In this document: positions 1 to 8,571 of the stretch, one piece after another | How the letters are laid out: every line of letters begins with the position of its first letter | How positions within the stretch are numbered: position 1 is the first letter of the stretch | Source of the DNA: Lewinellaceae bacterium | GTDB lineage: Bacteria; Bacteroidota; Bacteroidia; Chitinophagales; Saprospiraceae | Length of the DNA stretch: 64,000 nucleotides | Assembly: GCA_020636095.1 (NCBI GenBank) | Contig: JACJYN010000002.1 | Coordinates: forward strand, 558,001-622,000 | Reading direction: 5' to 3' | Translations under genes and position numbers: made by a program | Notes under the pieces: generated by a model | The model's input: the letters and a program-made list of their open reading frames with translations, nothing else | Told to the model about the DNA's origin: nothing | The model's database searches: none

Positions 1-38
1 GGAGGCGTAAATGGGTTATATTTAGATGGCTTTAGGAA

Positions 39-535
39 GTCAAATTTCAATTTGGCCCCACTCTAAACCCTAACTTCGTTGCCATGCGCCAGGAAAAAGA
101 ACCTAAAACAGGAAACAGCCCCGGCAATGTCCTTGTTTATGAATACAGGAAAGAGGATGGCCTTGGGGTAACAAAGTCCATTTTTGAAAAAAATCGCCAT
201 GCTTATTCGCAACAATATCTCAAACGGGTATTGTACGGCAATACCCTTCCTTATTACTCCTCACAAAATCAAGTGCTGCAGCCCATCCCCGTCGACAATG
301 AATGGCTATTTGAATTGGTATTCGATTATGGCGAACACGCCACCGTACAAAGCCTGCCGCAATATGCCGCATCACAAACCTGGCTCGCTCGGCTGGATGC
401 ATTTTCTTCCTACCGCGCCGGTTTTGAGATCAGGACTTATCGCTTGTGTCATCGGGTGCTTATGTTTCACCGCTTTGCAGATTTAGGCCCCAATCCTTGT
501 CTGGTCAAAGCGACGCTGCTTGATTTTGATGAGAA
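39..535 (+). pseudogene. Tc toxin B-component fragment (SpvB/TcdB type), 5' truncated and interrupted
   Basis: This fragment is read in one frame from about position 36 and has an ATG at 84. The protein has the hallmarks of the Tc toxin B component (SpvB/TcdB family): LVYEYRKEDG, YLKRVLYGN, WLFELVFDYGEH and FSSYRAGFEIRTYRLCHRVL. In that family this region is part of the shell enclosing the toxic C-terminal cargo. An in-frame stop lies at 33-35 and the normal N-terminal several hundred residues are absent, so the 5' end is lost. The 3' end is cut by a miniature element at 536. Removing that element and one 8-bp target duplication joins DFDE directly to NPIATQLKRITHAGY of the next fragment, in frame. 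It is a remnant and not a functional gene. Confidence 0.85.
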
Positions 536-686
536 GTAACTATTCAGCATCATGGTGATTTAACCCCTGGCGCGAAATTTTGTAGGCTTTTTTTGCCGGA
601 ACCCCTTCTCATTCCCCTTGAAAGGGGAAGGTTTGCTTACAAAATTTCGCACCAGAGGCATCCATAGCCTTATGCTAAATAGTAAC
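536..686 (+). mobile_element. Miniature inverted-repeat element, family 1 subtype A (copy 1), in the TcB gene
   Basis: This is a 151-bp element with ends GTAACTATTCAGCAT and ATGCTAAATAGTAAC. It is flanked by the perfect 8-bp direct repeat GATGAGAA (528-535 and 687-694). It has no coding capacity. Inside, arms AAATTTTGTA (575-584) and TACAAAATTT (638-647) enclose a 53-bp centre. GTAA ends with 8-bp duplications are typical of the IS66 family, so trans-mobilisation by an IS66-like transposase is inferred; none is present in this window. The insertion brings an immediate TAA that ends the TcB reading frame. Confidence 0.93.
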
Positions 687-2450
687 GATGAGAACCCCAT
701 TGCGACTCAACTGAAACGCATCACCCATGCCGGATACCTTACCGAAAATGGCGCGACGGATATCAGCACTTTCCCTCCCCTGAGTTTCCGCTATACAGAG
801 CAAAAAATTGATCCTGCCATCTACAGCATTCAATCGGAAGATTTGCCCAACGCCCCGGAAGGTATCGACGGCAACCGCTACCGCTGGGTGGACCTGGAGG
901 GCGAAGGCCTGAGCGGCATCTTGTCACAAACAGAAGGCGCCTGGTACTACAAACGCAACCTCGGCGACGCCACTTTCGGCCCCAGGGAATCAGTGCGCCA
1001 ACGCCCCTCGCTGGCCGGCGCCGGGGTAGCGGACTATGACGGCAACGGGCTGAACGATTATGTGCTGCAAAACGGCCTGCTCAACGGCTACTACGAAATG
1101 GATAGCCTGGGTGAATGGCAAAACTTCCGCGCCTTCAGCGATATCCCAAACATCGACTGGAATGATCCGAACCTCCGAAGCCTCGATCTCGACGGCGATG
1201 GTATTGCCGACTTGCTCCTCACTGAAAACGACTGCTGGGCCTGGTACCTCTCCAATGCCAAGGATGGCTTCGGCCCGGCCCGGCGGGTAGCTAAAGCCCT
1301 GGACGAGGAGCAAGGCCCGCGGATCGTATTTCAGGAAGCCTTCCAAACCATTTTCCTGTCGGATCTGAGCGGTAGTGGGATGACCGATATCTGCCGCATC
1401 CGCAATGGCGAAGTGTGCTACTGGCCCAACCTGGGCTACGGGCGTTTTGGGGCAAAGGTTACAATGGCGAATGCCCCCCATTTTGATCTTCCCGATGCTT
1501 TTGACCCTTCGCGTATCAAACAATGGACGGCTTGGGAAAAAGTGGAGTTGGCAATTGATGCGCCCTATGTATCGCCTGTTATGCATCTGGGGAAGCTGTA
1601 TGTGTTTTGGGTGGGGGTGGTGACAATGGAGAAAAATACATTTGAAGGGGGGACTTCGAAATTCGAATCTTATGCGCACAACATTTCACTTTCCTATTCG
1701 AATCTCAACGAAACCGGAAAGTGGCTGCAGCCACAGAAAGTAAAAAACTTCTGCGCGCCTCTGCCGGGTGAAGGGCGTGGGGATTCCAATGAATCCGAAT
1801 TGGGGTCATTTGAGAGAAGCAATACTCGATTCAGAGTATTTCCTTATCAGAATACATTAAAGGCATTAAAAGCTGATTATTTTAGGCGCAGTGGTACAAC
1901 CATTCTAAGTCATTCCTTAGAGTTGTCCCAAAACCACGCCCTGCGAAATAATGATGCGTTTCAGGCTTCAATCCCTGCTGACAAAACCCTAGGGATTTAT
2001 GCGAATCATGAAGGAGATAAGTTCTTTCTTATTTCACTGGATGAAGGTGAAGCAACTAGTACCGCACATGTCGAGGCATTTTTTTATGCTCATCTCGGAG
2101 GCCATTCAATTCTTCTCCAAAATCTTTCAACCCAATCCTTTGGTATAGACCTTCGCCTTGTCTTCAATAAAAACGGAGATTTTATTTTTAGAAACAACAC
2201 CCACCAATACCTGTTCCGCCTCACACAACCGGGAGAGAAAACCAAGGGCCTATCCCCCCAATGGGATCAGGTTGATTATTTCAATTCCGAGCGCGAAAGC
2301 ATCCTGCTTACGACGACAGCAGTTGATGAATTTACCCAAGATATTGCCCAAAAGGGATTACCTGGATTCCTCAGCCTGGATACTCAAGAGGCCAGTGAGT
2401 TGAGGGATACCCTCGATTTTGTGAACCAAAGCAAATTTCGCTTGCTCTGA
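687..2450 (+). pseudogene. Chimeric Tc toxin remnant: TcB middle region joined to TcA
   Basis: The open frame runs on from the element (an ORF from 618 reads through it). Up to about 1520 it is TcB: ENPIATQLKRITHAGYL, a run of FG-GAP-like D-x-D-G-x repeats (LDLDGDGIADLLL, SGMTDICRIRNGEVCYWPN) and GYGRFGAKVTM. After DPSRI it switches without a stop to the TcA subunit: QWTAWEKVELAIDAPYVSPV, KLYVFWV, and a region with TcA-type beta repeats. The TcB C-terminal cargo part and most of TcA are missing, which suggests a deletion fused two adjacent tc genes near 1518-1525. The frame ends at 2448-2450 through a frame break near 2440. It is probably not functional. Confidence 0.8.
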
Positions 2451-2461
2451 CAACAGGCAGC

Positions 2462-3073
2462 TTGCGCAAGGAAGGCAATACAAATGAGTATACGAATAAT
2501 CCCATTGCTGCCGGCTTTCCCTTTCAGGGCAGTAAAATGATTGCCACCAGCAGCGCCAACAACGACGGCGGCCAGTTTGAGCTCAACTTCCGCGACGAAC
2601 GCTATCTGCCCTTCGAAGGGGCGGGGGCAGTAGATAGCGAGTGGGTGCTGGAATTGCCAGGCCTGTTCCGTTCGTTCGATTACGACACCATTTCGGACGT
2701 GATTTTCCATCTGAGTTACCGTTCGAAGTATGGCGATGATGTATTGTTTAGGACAACTGTAGAAAGCGGCCTGACGACAAAAGTGGGCCCGCTGAAACGC
2801 TTGGTCAGTTTGAAAGAAGCGTTTCCGGATGCCTGGTTTCAGTTAGAAAGTGGAGCGGCTGACCCAACGATTCGCTTAACGAAAAAGCACTTTCCGTTTT
2901 TTGTGCAATCAGCATCAGGGGGGGTTCAAATTGGAAGTGCTACTCCTTATGGGACAAATAGCCTTGTGAACTCGATCCAGCCAACAGTGGACGGGGATTT
3001 CACCATTACCGCCGCCCATAAAAATGGGAAAGGAGATGATGTTTGGTTGCTGGTGGGTTACTATTTAGCATAA
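2462..3073 (+). pseudogene. TcA C-terminal (TcB-binding) domain remnant
   Basis: This continues the TcA remnant in a different frame after a frameshift or deletion near 2440. It carries the conserved TcA C-terminal signature FELNFRDERYLPFEGAGA followed by FRSFDYDTISDVIFHLSYR, the part that docks to TcB in the family. The last codons are altered by the element at 3057, which appends GYYLA and a stop. Removing the element restores LLVEYFVNGS with a TAG at 3236-3238. The 'start' is a TTG created by the frame break, so this is not an independent gene. Confidence 0.82.
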
Positions 3074-3207
3074 GGCTATGGATGCCTCTGGTGCGAAATT
3101 TTGTAAGCAAACCTTCCCCTTTCAAGGGGAATGAGAAGGGGTTCCGGCAAAAAAAGCCTACAAAATTTCGCGCCAGGGGTTAAATCACCATGATGCTGAA
3201 TAGTTAC
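3057..3207 (-). mobile_element. Miniature inverted-repeat element, family 1 subtype A (copy 2)
   Basis: This 151-bp element reads base for base as the reverse complement of the copy at 536-686. It is flanked by the perfect 8-bp duplication GCTGGTGG (3049-3056 and 3208-3215). The ends are GTTACTATTTAGCAT and ATGCTGAATAGTTAC on this strand. It sits at the very end of the TcA remnant. Because each copy in the Tc locus has its own intact target duplication, they are two separate insertions and not the product of a later inversion between them. Confidence 0.93.
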
Positions 3208-3419
3208 GCTGGTGGAATATTTTGTTAATGGATCGTAGTGCGCTATTTGCATTGAGGAAAAAGTCCGTCTTTTTTTCCCCTTCCCGTAGGATAGAACCTT
3301 CAAGCTTTTTTTACTGGCAGAGTTGGAAAAGTTGAGAGGAGAAGGATAGTTTGGCGAACTATCTTGCGGTTTCAATGTTTAAACACTGATATACATTAAG
3401 AAACCAAAATTAACCTAAA

Positions 3420-3779
3420 ATGGCATCCATTAAAGAAAGTGTAGAGAAACTGAACAACATGATCCTCAAAGGGGAAATCCTCCCGGCATTCGATAAATTT
3501 TATGCTGACGACGTCGTCATGCAGGACAACGACACCCCGGCCCGCGAAGGGAAGAAAGCCTGTCGTGCATTCGAAGAAGCTTTTGTAGGCAACCTCACCG
3601 AATTCCGGGGTGCGGAGGTGAAAAATGTCCTGGTCAGCGAGGAAGCCGGCATTGCCACCATCGAATGGCGCTTCGATTATACCCATAAAGAATGGGGCGT
3701 GCGCAATTATACGCAGGTGGCCGTGCAGCGTTGGAAGGATGGGAAGATCGTGAATGAGAATTTCTTGTATAAGGGCTAA
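3420..3779 (+). CDS. SnoaL/NTF2-like domain protein
   Basis: This encodes 119 residues, a typical length for a single-domain SnoaL-like (NTF2 fold) protein. The N-terminal helix (SVEKLNNMILKGEILPAFDKFYADDVVMQD), the EGKKACRAFEEAF segment and the C-terminal strands (IEWRFDYTH, VAVQRWKDGKIVNENFLYK) follow the family pattern of a cone-shaped ligand pocket. It has no signal peptide, so it is cytoplasmic. Substrate and role cannot be told from sequence: members range from isomerases and cyclases to non-catalytic binding proteins. It is monocistronic, followed at once by a strong terminator. The ATG at 3420 is preceded by an A-rich leader. Confidence 0.85.
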   Translation: MASIKESVEKLNNMILKGEILPAFDKFYADDVVMQDNDTPAREGKKACRAFEEAFVGNLTEFRGAEVKNVLVSEEAGIATIEWRFDYTHKEWGVRNYTQVAVQRWKDGKIVNENFLYKG

Positions 3780-3809
3780 ACTGGGGTTCTCCCCATCTGA
3801 GCTTATTGG

Positions 3810-3850
3810 AGCACGGGTTCTGGTATTGTGTCGGAACCCGTGCTTTTTTT
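3810..3850 (+). terminator. Rho-independent terminator of the SnoaL-like gene
   Basis: The perfect 11-bp stem AGCACGGGTTC/GAACCCGTGCT has a 13-nt loop and runs into seven T residues (3844-3850). It lies 30 bp after the stop codon of the gene at 3420-3779. Confidence 0.9.
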
Positions 3851-3900
3851 ATCACAGCGATAGCAAGCTGGGCTGAAGCCGGCGGGCTGAAACGGACGGT

Positions 3901-4959
3901 TCATTCTATGCCTGCCGCTCGGGCGAGGCGGAAACCGTAGTCTTGGCCGCCGCCACTTGGTAGGTCTTTATCGCGATGAAAACAACTCGCCTCTTTCTCG
4001 GGGTAGCCCCAAGACCCGCCACGCAACACGCGGAGCGTACCTGAATCTGGGCCTGGCGGATTTTTTCTGGGGCTATTATTGTAATACGCTCGATCAGACC
4101 AGTCCCAACACCATTCCCACAGGTTGCCGCTCATATCGTACAACCCCAGTTCATTCGGCCCTTTTTTCGCTACCGGGTGTGCTTCTAAATCTGAATTACC
4201 ATCATACCAGCCCACTGATTTCAGGTCATCACTACCACTGTATACGAATCCCTGGTGCTGCCTTCCTCCTTTGGCGGCATATTCCCATTCCGCCTCTGTA
4301 GGCAGGCGGTAGCCCGGTGATCGCAGGTTCACCTGATAAACATTTCCTTTTTGGCCAATGGCTTCTTCCTTTCCCAATTGTTTACTCACCCAATTGGCAT
4401 ATTCCACCGCGTCGAACCAACTGGCAAATGCTACCGGTTCATTGCCGGCTCCTCTGGGCTGTTCCTTACTTTTGCTGGCTTTGGTATGCAGAAAATACTG
4501 CCAGACGGTCGTCTCCGTCCGCGCGATCCAAAAGGAGTCGAGACTTACGGTGTGCACACTCTCGTAATTGGGACAGTTCTGCCCGGGCCTTTTTTTACAT
4601 CCCATTTTAAAAGTTCCTCCCGGCGCCAGCACCATGTCGGGGTAATATCTGGCCTGCATTTCCCCGTACAGAGCGGCGTCAATTTCCCGAAGGCTTTCAC
4701 GGATATGGAGCAGAGTATCCGTTTGGAAAGAAAAGGCCAGGCCAGCTTCGCCCCTGTATTCATCAATCAGGCGTTTAGCAAAAGTGATCACCATCTTTAC
4801 GTAAGCTTCCTTTGAGCTTTTTAGTTCATCGAAGGCCCGTGCAGCCTGCCACCAAAAAAAGATGGCCGCTACAGCCGCCGTTACCAGCACGATGGCGGCT
4901 GCCAGGGTTCGCCGCCACATTCTGAGGGCTTTGGCCTCCACTTCTTCGATAACCGACAA
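3901..4959 (-). CDS. Membrane-anchored formylglycine-generating-enzyme-fold protein
   Basis: This is 352 residues from a TTG at 4959 (the preceding in-frame codons contain TGA); the first ATG is codon 14. There is one membrane segment at about residues 17-38, a short helical linker, then an FGE-sulfatase/SUMF1-fold domain from about 107 to the end (MVLAPGGTFKMG, RLPTEAEWEYAAKGG, DMSGNLWEWCWDW, RVLRGGSWGY, YGFRLAR). The CHxSYC-type catalytic cysteine pair of true formylglycine-generating enzymes is absent after RGGSW, so it probably does not activate sulfatases. The FGE fold is widely used as a C-terminal binding module behind STAND NTPases or kinases; the abrupt N-terminus may mean this is a detached module. 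Transcription converges on the SnoaL gene. Confidence 0.8.
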   Translation of the reverse strand: MSVIEEVEAKALRMWRRTLAAAIVLVTAAVAAIFFWWQAARAFDELKSSKEAYVKMVITFAKRLIDEYRGEAGLAFSFQTDTLLHIRESLREIDAALYGEMQARYYPDMVLAPGGTFKMGCKKRPGQNCPNYESVHTVSLDSFWIARTETTVWQYFLHTKASKSKEQPRGAGNEPVAFASWFDAVEYANWVSKQLGKEEAIGQKGNVYQVNLRSPGYRLPTEAEWEYAAKGGRQHQGFVYSGSDDLKSVGWYDGNSDLEAHPVAKKGPNELGLYDMSGNLWEWCWDWSDRAYYNNSPRKNPPGPDSGTLRVLRGGSWGYPEKEASCFHRDKDLPSGGGQDYGFRLARAAGIE

Positions 4960-5369
4960 GAATCAACCGCAATGCAAAATACAATCAAAATAGTACTTAT
5001 CCTTTTAATGAATGAACGAATGGATGAATGAATGAATGAATATCAGGGGTTTAGGTCAGATTTCCAGGTTTCATTAATTGTGTTCAGGTACTTACACTGA
5101 CACACTGATACACCGATACACTGAAGAGGACACTGGTACACTGATGAGGGCGCTCCGGAAAGTCCGAGGCTGGAGCCCTGACATTAAAAACGAAAAAATT
5201 TATATGGCAGAAAGCCACCACTGTCCAAAATCGAACACCCAACTGTACACCAGCGCACAACCCGGCTGCCCGAAAGGCCTGATCTGGATTATTAAGTTGT
5301 TGATCATTAGTTAATTAAGTTCGTTGGCATAGCTTTTGGAAGGAGAAGGGTGAGCCGACAACAACCTCA
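4960..5369. repeat. Intergenic region rich in degenerate tandem repeats
   Basis: There is no credible gene here. It holds a GAAT-type tetranucleotide run (about 5011-5040), then a segment (5042-5092) that is the reverse complement of repeat family 4 at 11203-11250 and ends in GTTCAGGTACT next to TA. A degenerate octamer array of ACACTGAT units follows (about 5093-5145). The remainder up to 5369 is the leader of the following permease gene. Confidence 0.65.
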
Positions 5370-7805
5370 ATGCACAAAGCAACAACCATGCTAAAGAACC
5401 ACCTGTTAATCGCCTTTCGCGCCCTCATGAAATACCGGGGCAACACGGCTATCCACGCACTGGGCCTTTCCATGGGGCTGGCCTGCTGCCTGCTGATTTA
5501 CACCTTTATACAATACCACCGGAGTTTTGACCGGCATCACGAAAAGGCCGGGCGCATATTCCGGGTGGGTATGATCGATTATTCGGGTGGAGAAAAAGAA
5601 ATGGAGGGGAATACGCCCTACCCCCTGGCGGTAGCGCTGCGCAATGACTTTCCGGATTGGGAGCAGGTGGCGCGTACCCATACGGAGCAGGAAGCCTTGC
5701 TGGTACTGCCCGATGGCCGCAAATTCGAGGCGCCGGCGCTATTCGCCGAACCGGAATGGCTGGATATTTTTGATTTAAAAACCCTGGAAGGCGATCCCCG
5801 CCATACGCTGTCCCAGCCGGGACAAGTGGTGCTTTGCCGTTCGGCGGCGCAGCGCTACTTCGGGGATGAAGAGGCGATAGGAAAAACCTTTGAGCTGGAC
5901 GGCGAACTGGCCCTGTCGGTAGGAGCAATTGTAGAGGACCTGCCCGCCACCTCTCATCTGCGGGCCGATATGCTGGTGGCTTACGCGTCTCTGAAAGATT
6001 ATTTTCCCCTGGACACCGAATCCTGGGGCATGGTTATTAGCGGTAGTACCTATGTCCTGCTGGCTAAGCAGGCGGATGCCGGAGCAATCCAGGAGCAACT
6101 CCCGGGGTTTATCAGCAAGTATTACGGTGAGAGTGAGGCCGCTATTACTGAATTTGTCCTGCAACCCCTGCTCGATATCCATTTTAATACGGACTTTGAG
6201 GCGGCCGGCGGGACGCCCGGCATCGATCCCAGGTATCTTTGGTTTTTTGGCGCCATCGGCCTGATGATCCTGCTGGTGGCCTGCATCAATTTCATTAATT
6301 TGTCTACCGCCCATGCCTTCCGGCGAGCCCGGGAGATTGCCGTCCGCAAGGTGATTGGAGCCGGGCGCCGTCAATTGATGATGCAGTTTCTGACGGAGGC
6401 TTTTCTCATTTCAGCAGTAGGGGCGGTAATAGCAGCGCTATCCGGGCAGTTGGCCCTTTCGCGTTTGAATGCCTTACTGGGCCTTCAAATGGAATTGAAC
6501 TGGACAACCGACCCCGCCCCCGGAGTATTCCTGCTCTGTTCCATACTGCTGGTAACCCTGCTGGCGGGCGCCTATCCGGCTTTTATTATTTCCGGCTTCC
6601 GGCCGGTGAATGCTCTCAAAGGCAAAGTGGGCGATAGCCTGCGCGGCACCCTTCAGCTGCGGAGAGGGCTGGTTGTCGGGCAGTTTTGCATTTCAATCCT
6701 TTTGCTGGTCGGCACCCTGGTCGTTTCCCGGCAACTTCACTATTTCCGAAACCAGCCGCTGGGCTTCCGGCAGGAGGCTATTCTGATGGTAAGCCTGCCG
6801 GAACCGGGGGTGTTTACCGGCATGAAGGAAGAGTGGCTTCAGCACCCAGGCATTGAGGAAGTATGTTTTTCCTTTGGGGCGCCCACCTCGATGGGTAGCG
6901 TGGGTACGCGCCTGTATCCGGAACCCGGTAACGAACGTACCGCTATCGATTTTGTACTCAAGGCAGCGGAACACAATTTTGACAATCTCTTTGAGCTGGA
7001 CATCATTGCCGGCCGAGAACTGCTGGAGGCCGACGACCGCCGCGCTGCGCCGGAAGATCCGGAAGCGGAGGGGCAGTACAACATTCTGGTTAACGAGCAA
7101 ATGGTGAGAAAACTAGGCTTTGAACAGGCGCAGGACGTCATCGGCAAACAGTACGAACTGGGCATCAACCACATCAACGCCACCATCGTGGGCGTCGTCC
7201 GGGATTTCAACCTGAAGTCGCTGCACCATTCGATCGAACCGGTGGTGATCATGCCTTTCCCCCATTTTTACTACGCAGCTGCTCTGAAGATACAAATGGG
7301 CCAGGCCTCCGAAGCCATCGCTCATATCGAGCAGGCCTGGAGCCGCCAATTCCCGAAAGGCTTGTTTAAGTACGATTTTCTGGATGATACCATCGCGCAG
7401 CTTTACCAGGAGGAATCCCGCCTGTCCAGCCTCTTCCAACTGTTCGCCGGGCTGGCCATTTTCATCGCCTGCCTCGGCCTTTGGGGATTGGTGGCGTTCA
7501 TTACTCAACAGCGGACCAAAGAGGTGGGGGTACGAAAGGTGCTGGGCGCCAGTGTTGCTCAGATCATCTTCCTGCTGACCCGCGAGTTCACCTGGCTGGT
7601 CGGCGTTGCTTTTCTGATCGCTGTCCCTCTGGCCTGGTGGGGCGCTCAAAAATGGCTGGCCAACTTCCCCTACCACACCCATCTGGAAGCCTGGATTTTT
7701 CTGGGCGCCGGCATACTGGTCCTGCTCGCCGCCTGGCTGACGGTAGGGTATAAAGCCGTGCGGGCCGCCCTGGCGAATCCGGTGGAGGCGCTTCGGAGTG
7801 AGTGA
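5370..7805 (+). CDS. ABC transporter permease, MacB/FtsX type
   Basis: This is 811 residues (ATG at 5370; a second ATG at 5388 begins MLKNHLLIAFRAL, the usual start of this family). It has an N-terminal membrane helix (about 25-47), a periplasmic MacB-like domain (about 55-270), a first FtsX block with three membrane helices (about 285-405, with ARREIAVRKVIGA-like AREIAVRKVIGAGRRQL), a second periplasmic domain, and a C-terminal FtsX block (about 690-800, TKEVGVRKVLGASV). Proteins of this layout are the large Bacteroidota permeases related to lipoprotein and peptide exporters that work mechanically with a separate ATPase. No intact ATPase gene is adjacent. It stands alone, and its substrate is unknown. 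Confidence 0.9.
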   Translation: MHKATTMLKNHLLIAFRALMKYRGNTAIHALGLSMGLACCLLIYTFIQYHRSFDRHHEKAGRIFRVGMIDYSGGEKEMEGNTPYPLAVALRNDFPDWEQVARTHTEQEALLVLPDGRKFEAPALFAEPEWLDIFDLKTLEGDPRHTLSQPGQVVLCRSAAQRYFGDEEAIGKTFELDGELALSVGAIVEDLPATSHLRADMLVAYASLKDYFPLDTESWGMVISGSTYVLLAKQADAGAIQEQLPGFISKYYGESEAAITEFVLQPLLDIHFNTDFEAAGGTPGIDPRYLWFFGAIGLMILLVACINFINLSTAHAFRRAREIAVRKVIGAGRRQLMMQFLTEAFLISAVGAVIAALSGQLALSRLNALLGLQMELNWTTDPAPGVFLLCSILLVTLLAGAYPAFIISGFRPVNALKGKVGDSLRGTLQLRRGLVVGQFCISILLLVGTLVVSRQLHYFRNQPLGFRQEAILMVSLPEPGVFTGMKEEWLQHPGIEEVCFSFGAPTSMGSVGTRLYPEPGNERTAIDFVLKAAEHNFDNLFELDIIAGRELLEADDRRAAPEDPEAEGQYNILVNEQMVRKLGFEQAQDVIGKQYELGINHINATIVGVVRDFNLKSLHHSIEPVVIMPFPHFYYAAALKIQMGQASEAIAHIEQAWSRQFPKGLFKYDFLDDTIAQLYQEESRLSSLFQLFAGLAIFIACLGLWGLVAFITQQRTKEVGVRKVLGASVAQIIFLLTREFTWLVGVAFLIAVPLAWWGAQKWLANFPYHTHLEAWIFLGAGILVLLAAWLTVGYKAVRAALANPVEALRSE

Positions 7806-7844
7806 TTTGGGGGAGTGGAAAAGTTTAAATGGATTCATCAGGGA

Positions 7845-7873
7845 GTGTTCGCTATTCGGTGTTCGCTATTCGC
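7845..7873 (+). repeat. Heptamer tandem array
   Basis: Four 7-bp units alternate perfectly here: GTGTTCG, CTATTCG, GTGTTCG, CTATTCG. The same NNNTTCG unit recurs in other spacers of this window (13935, 19253, 58351). Confidence 0.8.
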
Positions 7874-7887
7874 GACCACTGGAATTT

Positions 7888-8095
7888 AGAGCTTGTTCAA
7901 ATTTCTTTTTTGAGGTAACTATTCAGCATCGTGGTGATTTGACCCCTCAAGCAAAATTTTGTAAGCCGCCCTTCCCCTTCCAAGGGGAATGAGAAGGGGT
8001 TCCAGCGGGAAAAAGTCTACAAAATTTTGCGTCAGGCGTATTTCAGACCCCATGCTGAATAGTAACTTTTTGAGGATGAAATTTGAACAAGCTCT
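7888..8095. repeat. Long hairpin split by a miniature element
   Basis: Perfect 18-bp arms AGAGCTTGTTCAAATTTC (7888-7905) and GAAATTTGAACAAGCTCT (8078-8095) flank the element at 7915-8066. Without the element and one target duplication they would form a stem with a roughly 12-nt loop, possibly the terminator of the permease gene. The motif AAGAGCTTGTTGGAAA recurs after the gene ending at 63826. Confidence 0.75.
7915..8066 (+). mobile_element. Miniature inverted-repeat element, family 1 subtype B (copy 3)
   Basis: This 152-bp element has ends GTAACTATTCAGCAT and ATGCTGAATAGTAAC and a perfect 8-bp duplication TTTTTGAG (7907-7914 and 8067-8074). It reads as the exact reverse complement of the copy at 56137-56288. 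Compared with subtype A the outer parts are collinear, but the segment between the arms AAATTTTGTA (7954-7963) and TACAAAATTT (8018-8027) is in the opposite orientation. It is non-coding. Confidence 0.92.
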
Positions 8096-8571
8096 TAAGG
8101 AGCCTTTTTCAAATGACACACAAAATTGAACGATCCTATCCCATTCATCCGAATCGCTTCTACATTTTCACGTATGCCCCCTCCCCTACCCCCTCCCTGC
8201 CCAAAATCTTCCAAGGAAATTGTAACCATTACTCCCGCCGCTCGTAATAAAAAGGAAGATTGCAAAATTATCCAAGCAGACAAATTTTTAAAACGGAAGC
8301 GCCAGCCGCATGGCGGAGTGGTTTTCAATTAATCAGATGCCAACTTGTTGTGACAGCAAGGCAAGTTGGCGTTACTGGTAACTGCTCGTTCAGGCTGGTG
8401 CAGAATACCCCCCTTCGAAGGTATTCGATCCATTAATAGTGGAATAAAGGCAAAAGCCAAGGGCAGGAGCCGCTGGCATCGGAAATAGAACAACAGCCGG
8501 TGTCGGTTCCCGCCAATCCCCCACTTACCTGGAGCGGATGCTTCCCGTTTATGTCATAAACTAATTTGATC
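8096..8571. other. Spacer without a recognisable gene
   Basis: Short ORFs here (for example 8126-8332) have low-complexity proline and lysine composition and no family features. A stem GCCAACTTG (8339-8347)/CAAGTTGGC (8362-8370) is present. A segment near 8112-8136 (ACACAAAATTGAACGAT) resembles the flank of the family-2 elements at 39889-39907 and 58562. Confidence 0.5.

Noticed and set aside
3901..4959. Sulfatase-activating formylglycine-generating enzyme
   Set aside because: The fold is right but the catalytic cysteine motif is absent, so the enzyme name would mislead.
5370..7805. Antibiotic efflux MacB homologue
   Set aside because: Only the permease fold is shared; the large two-block architecture is common in Bacteroidota and no ATPase or adaptor gene is adjacent.
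8095..8332. Overlapping small ORFs on both strands
   Set aside because: Low-complexity composition, no family similarity, and the region resembles other repeat-bearing spacers.
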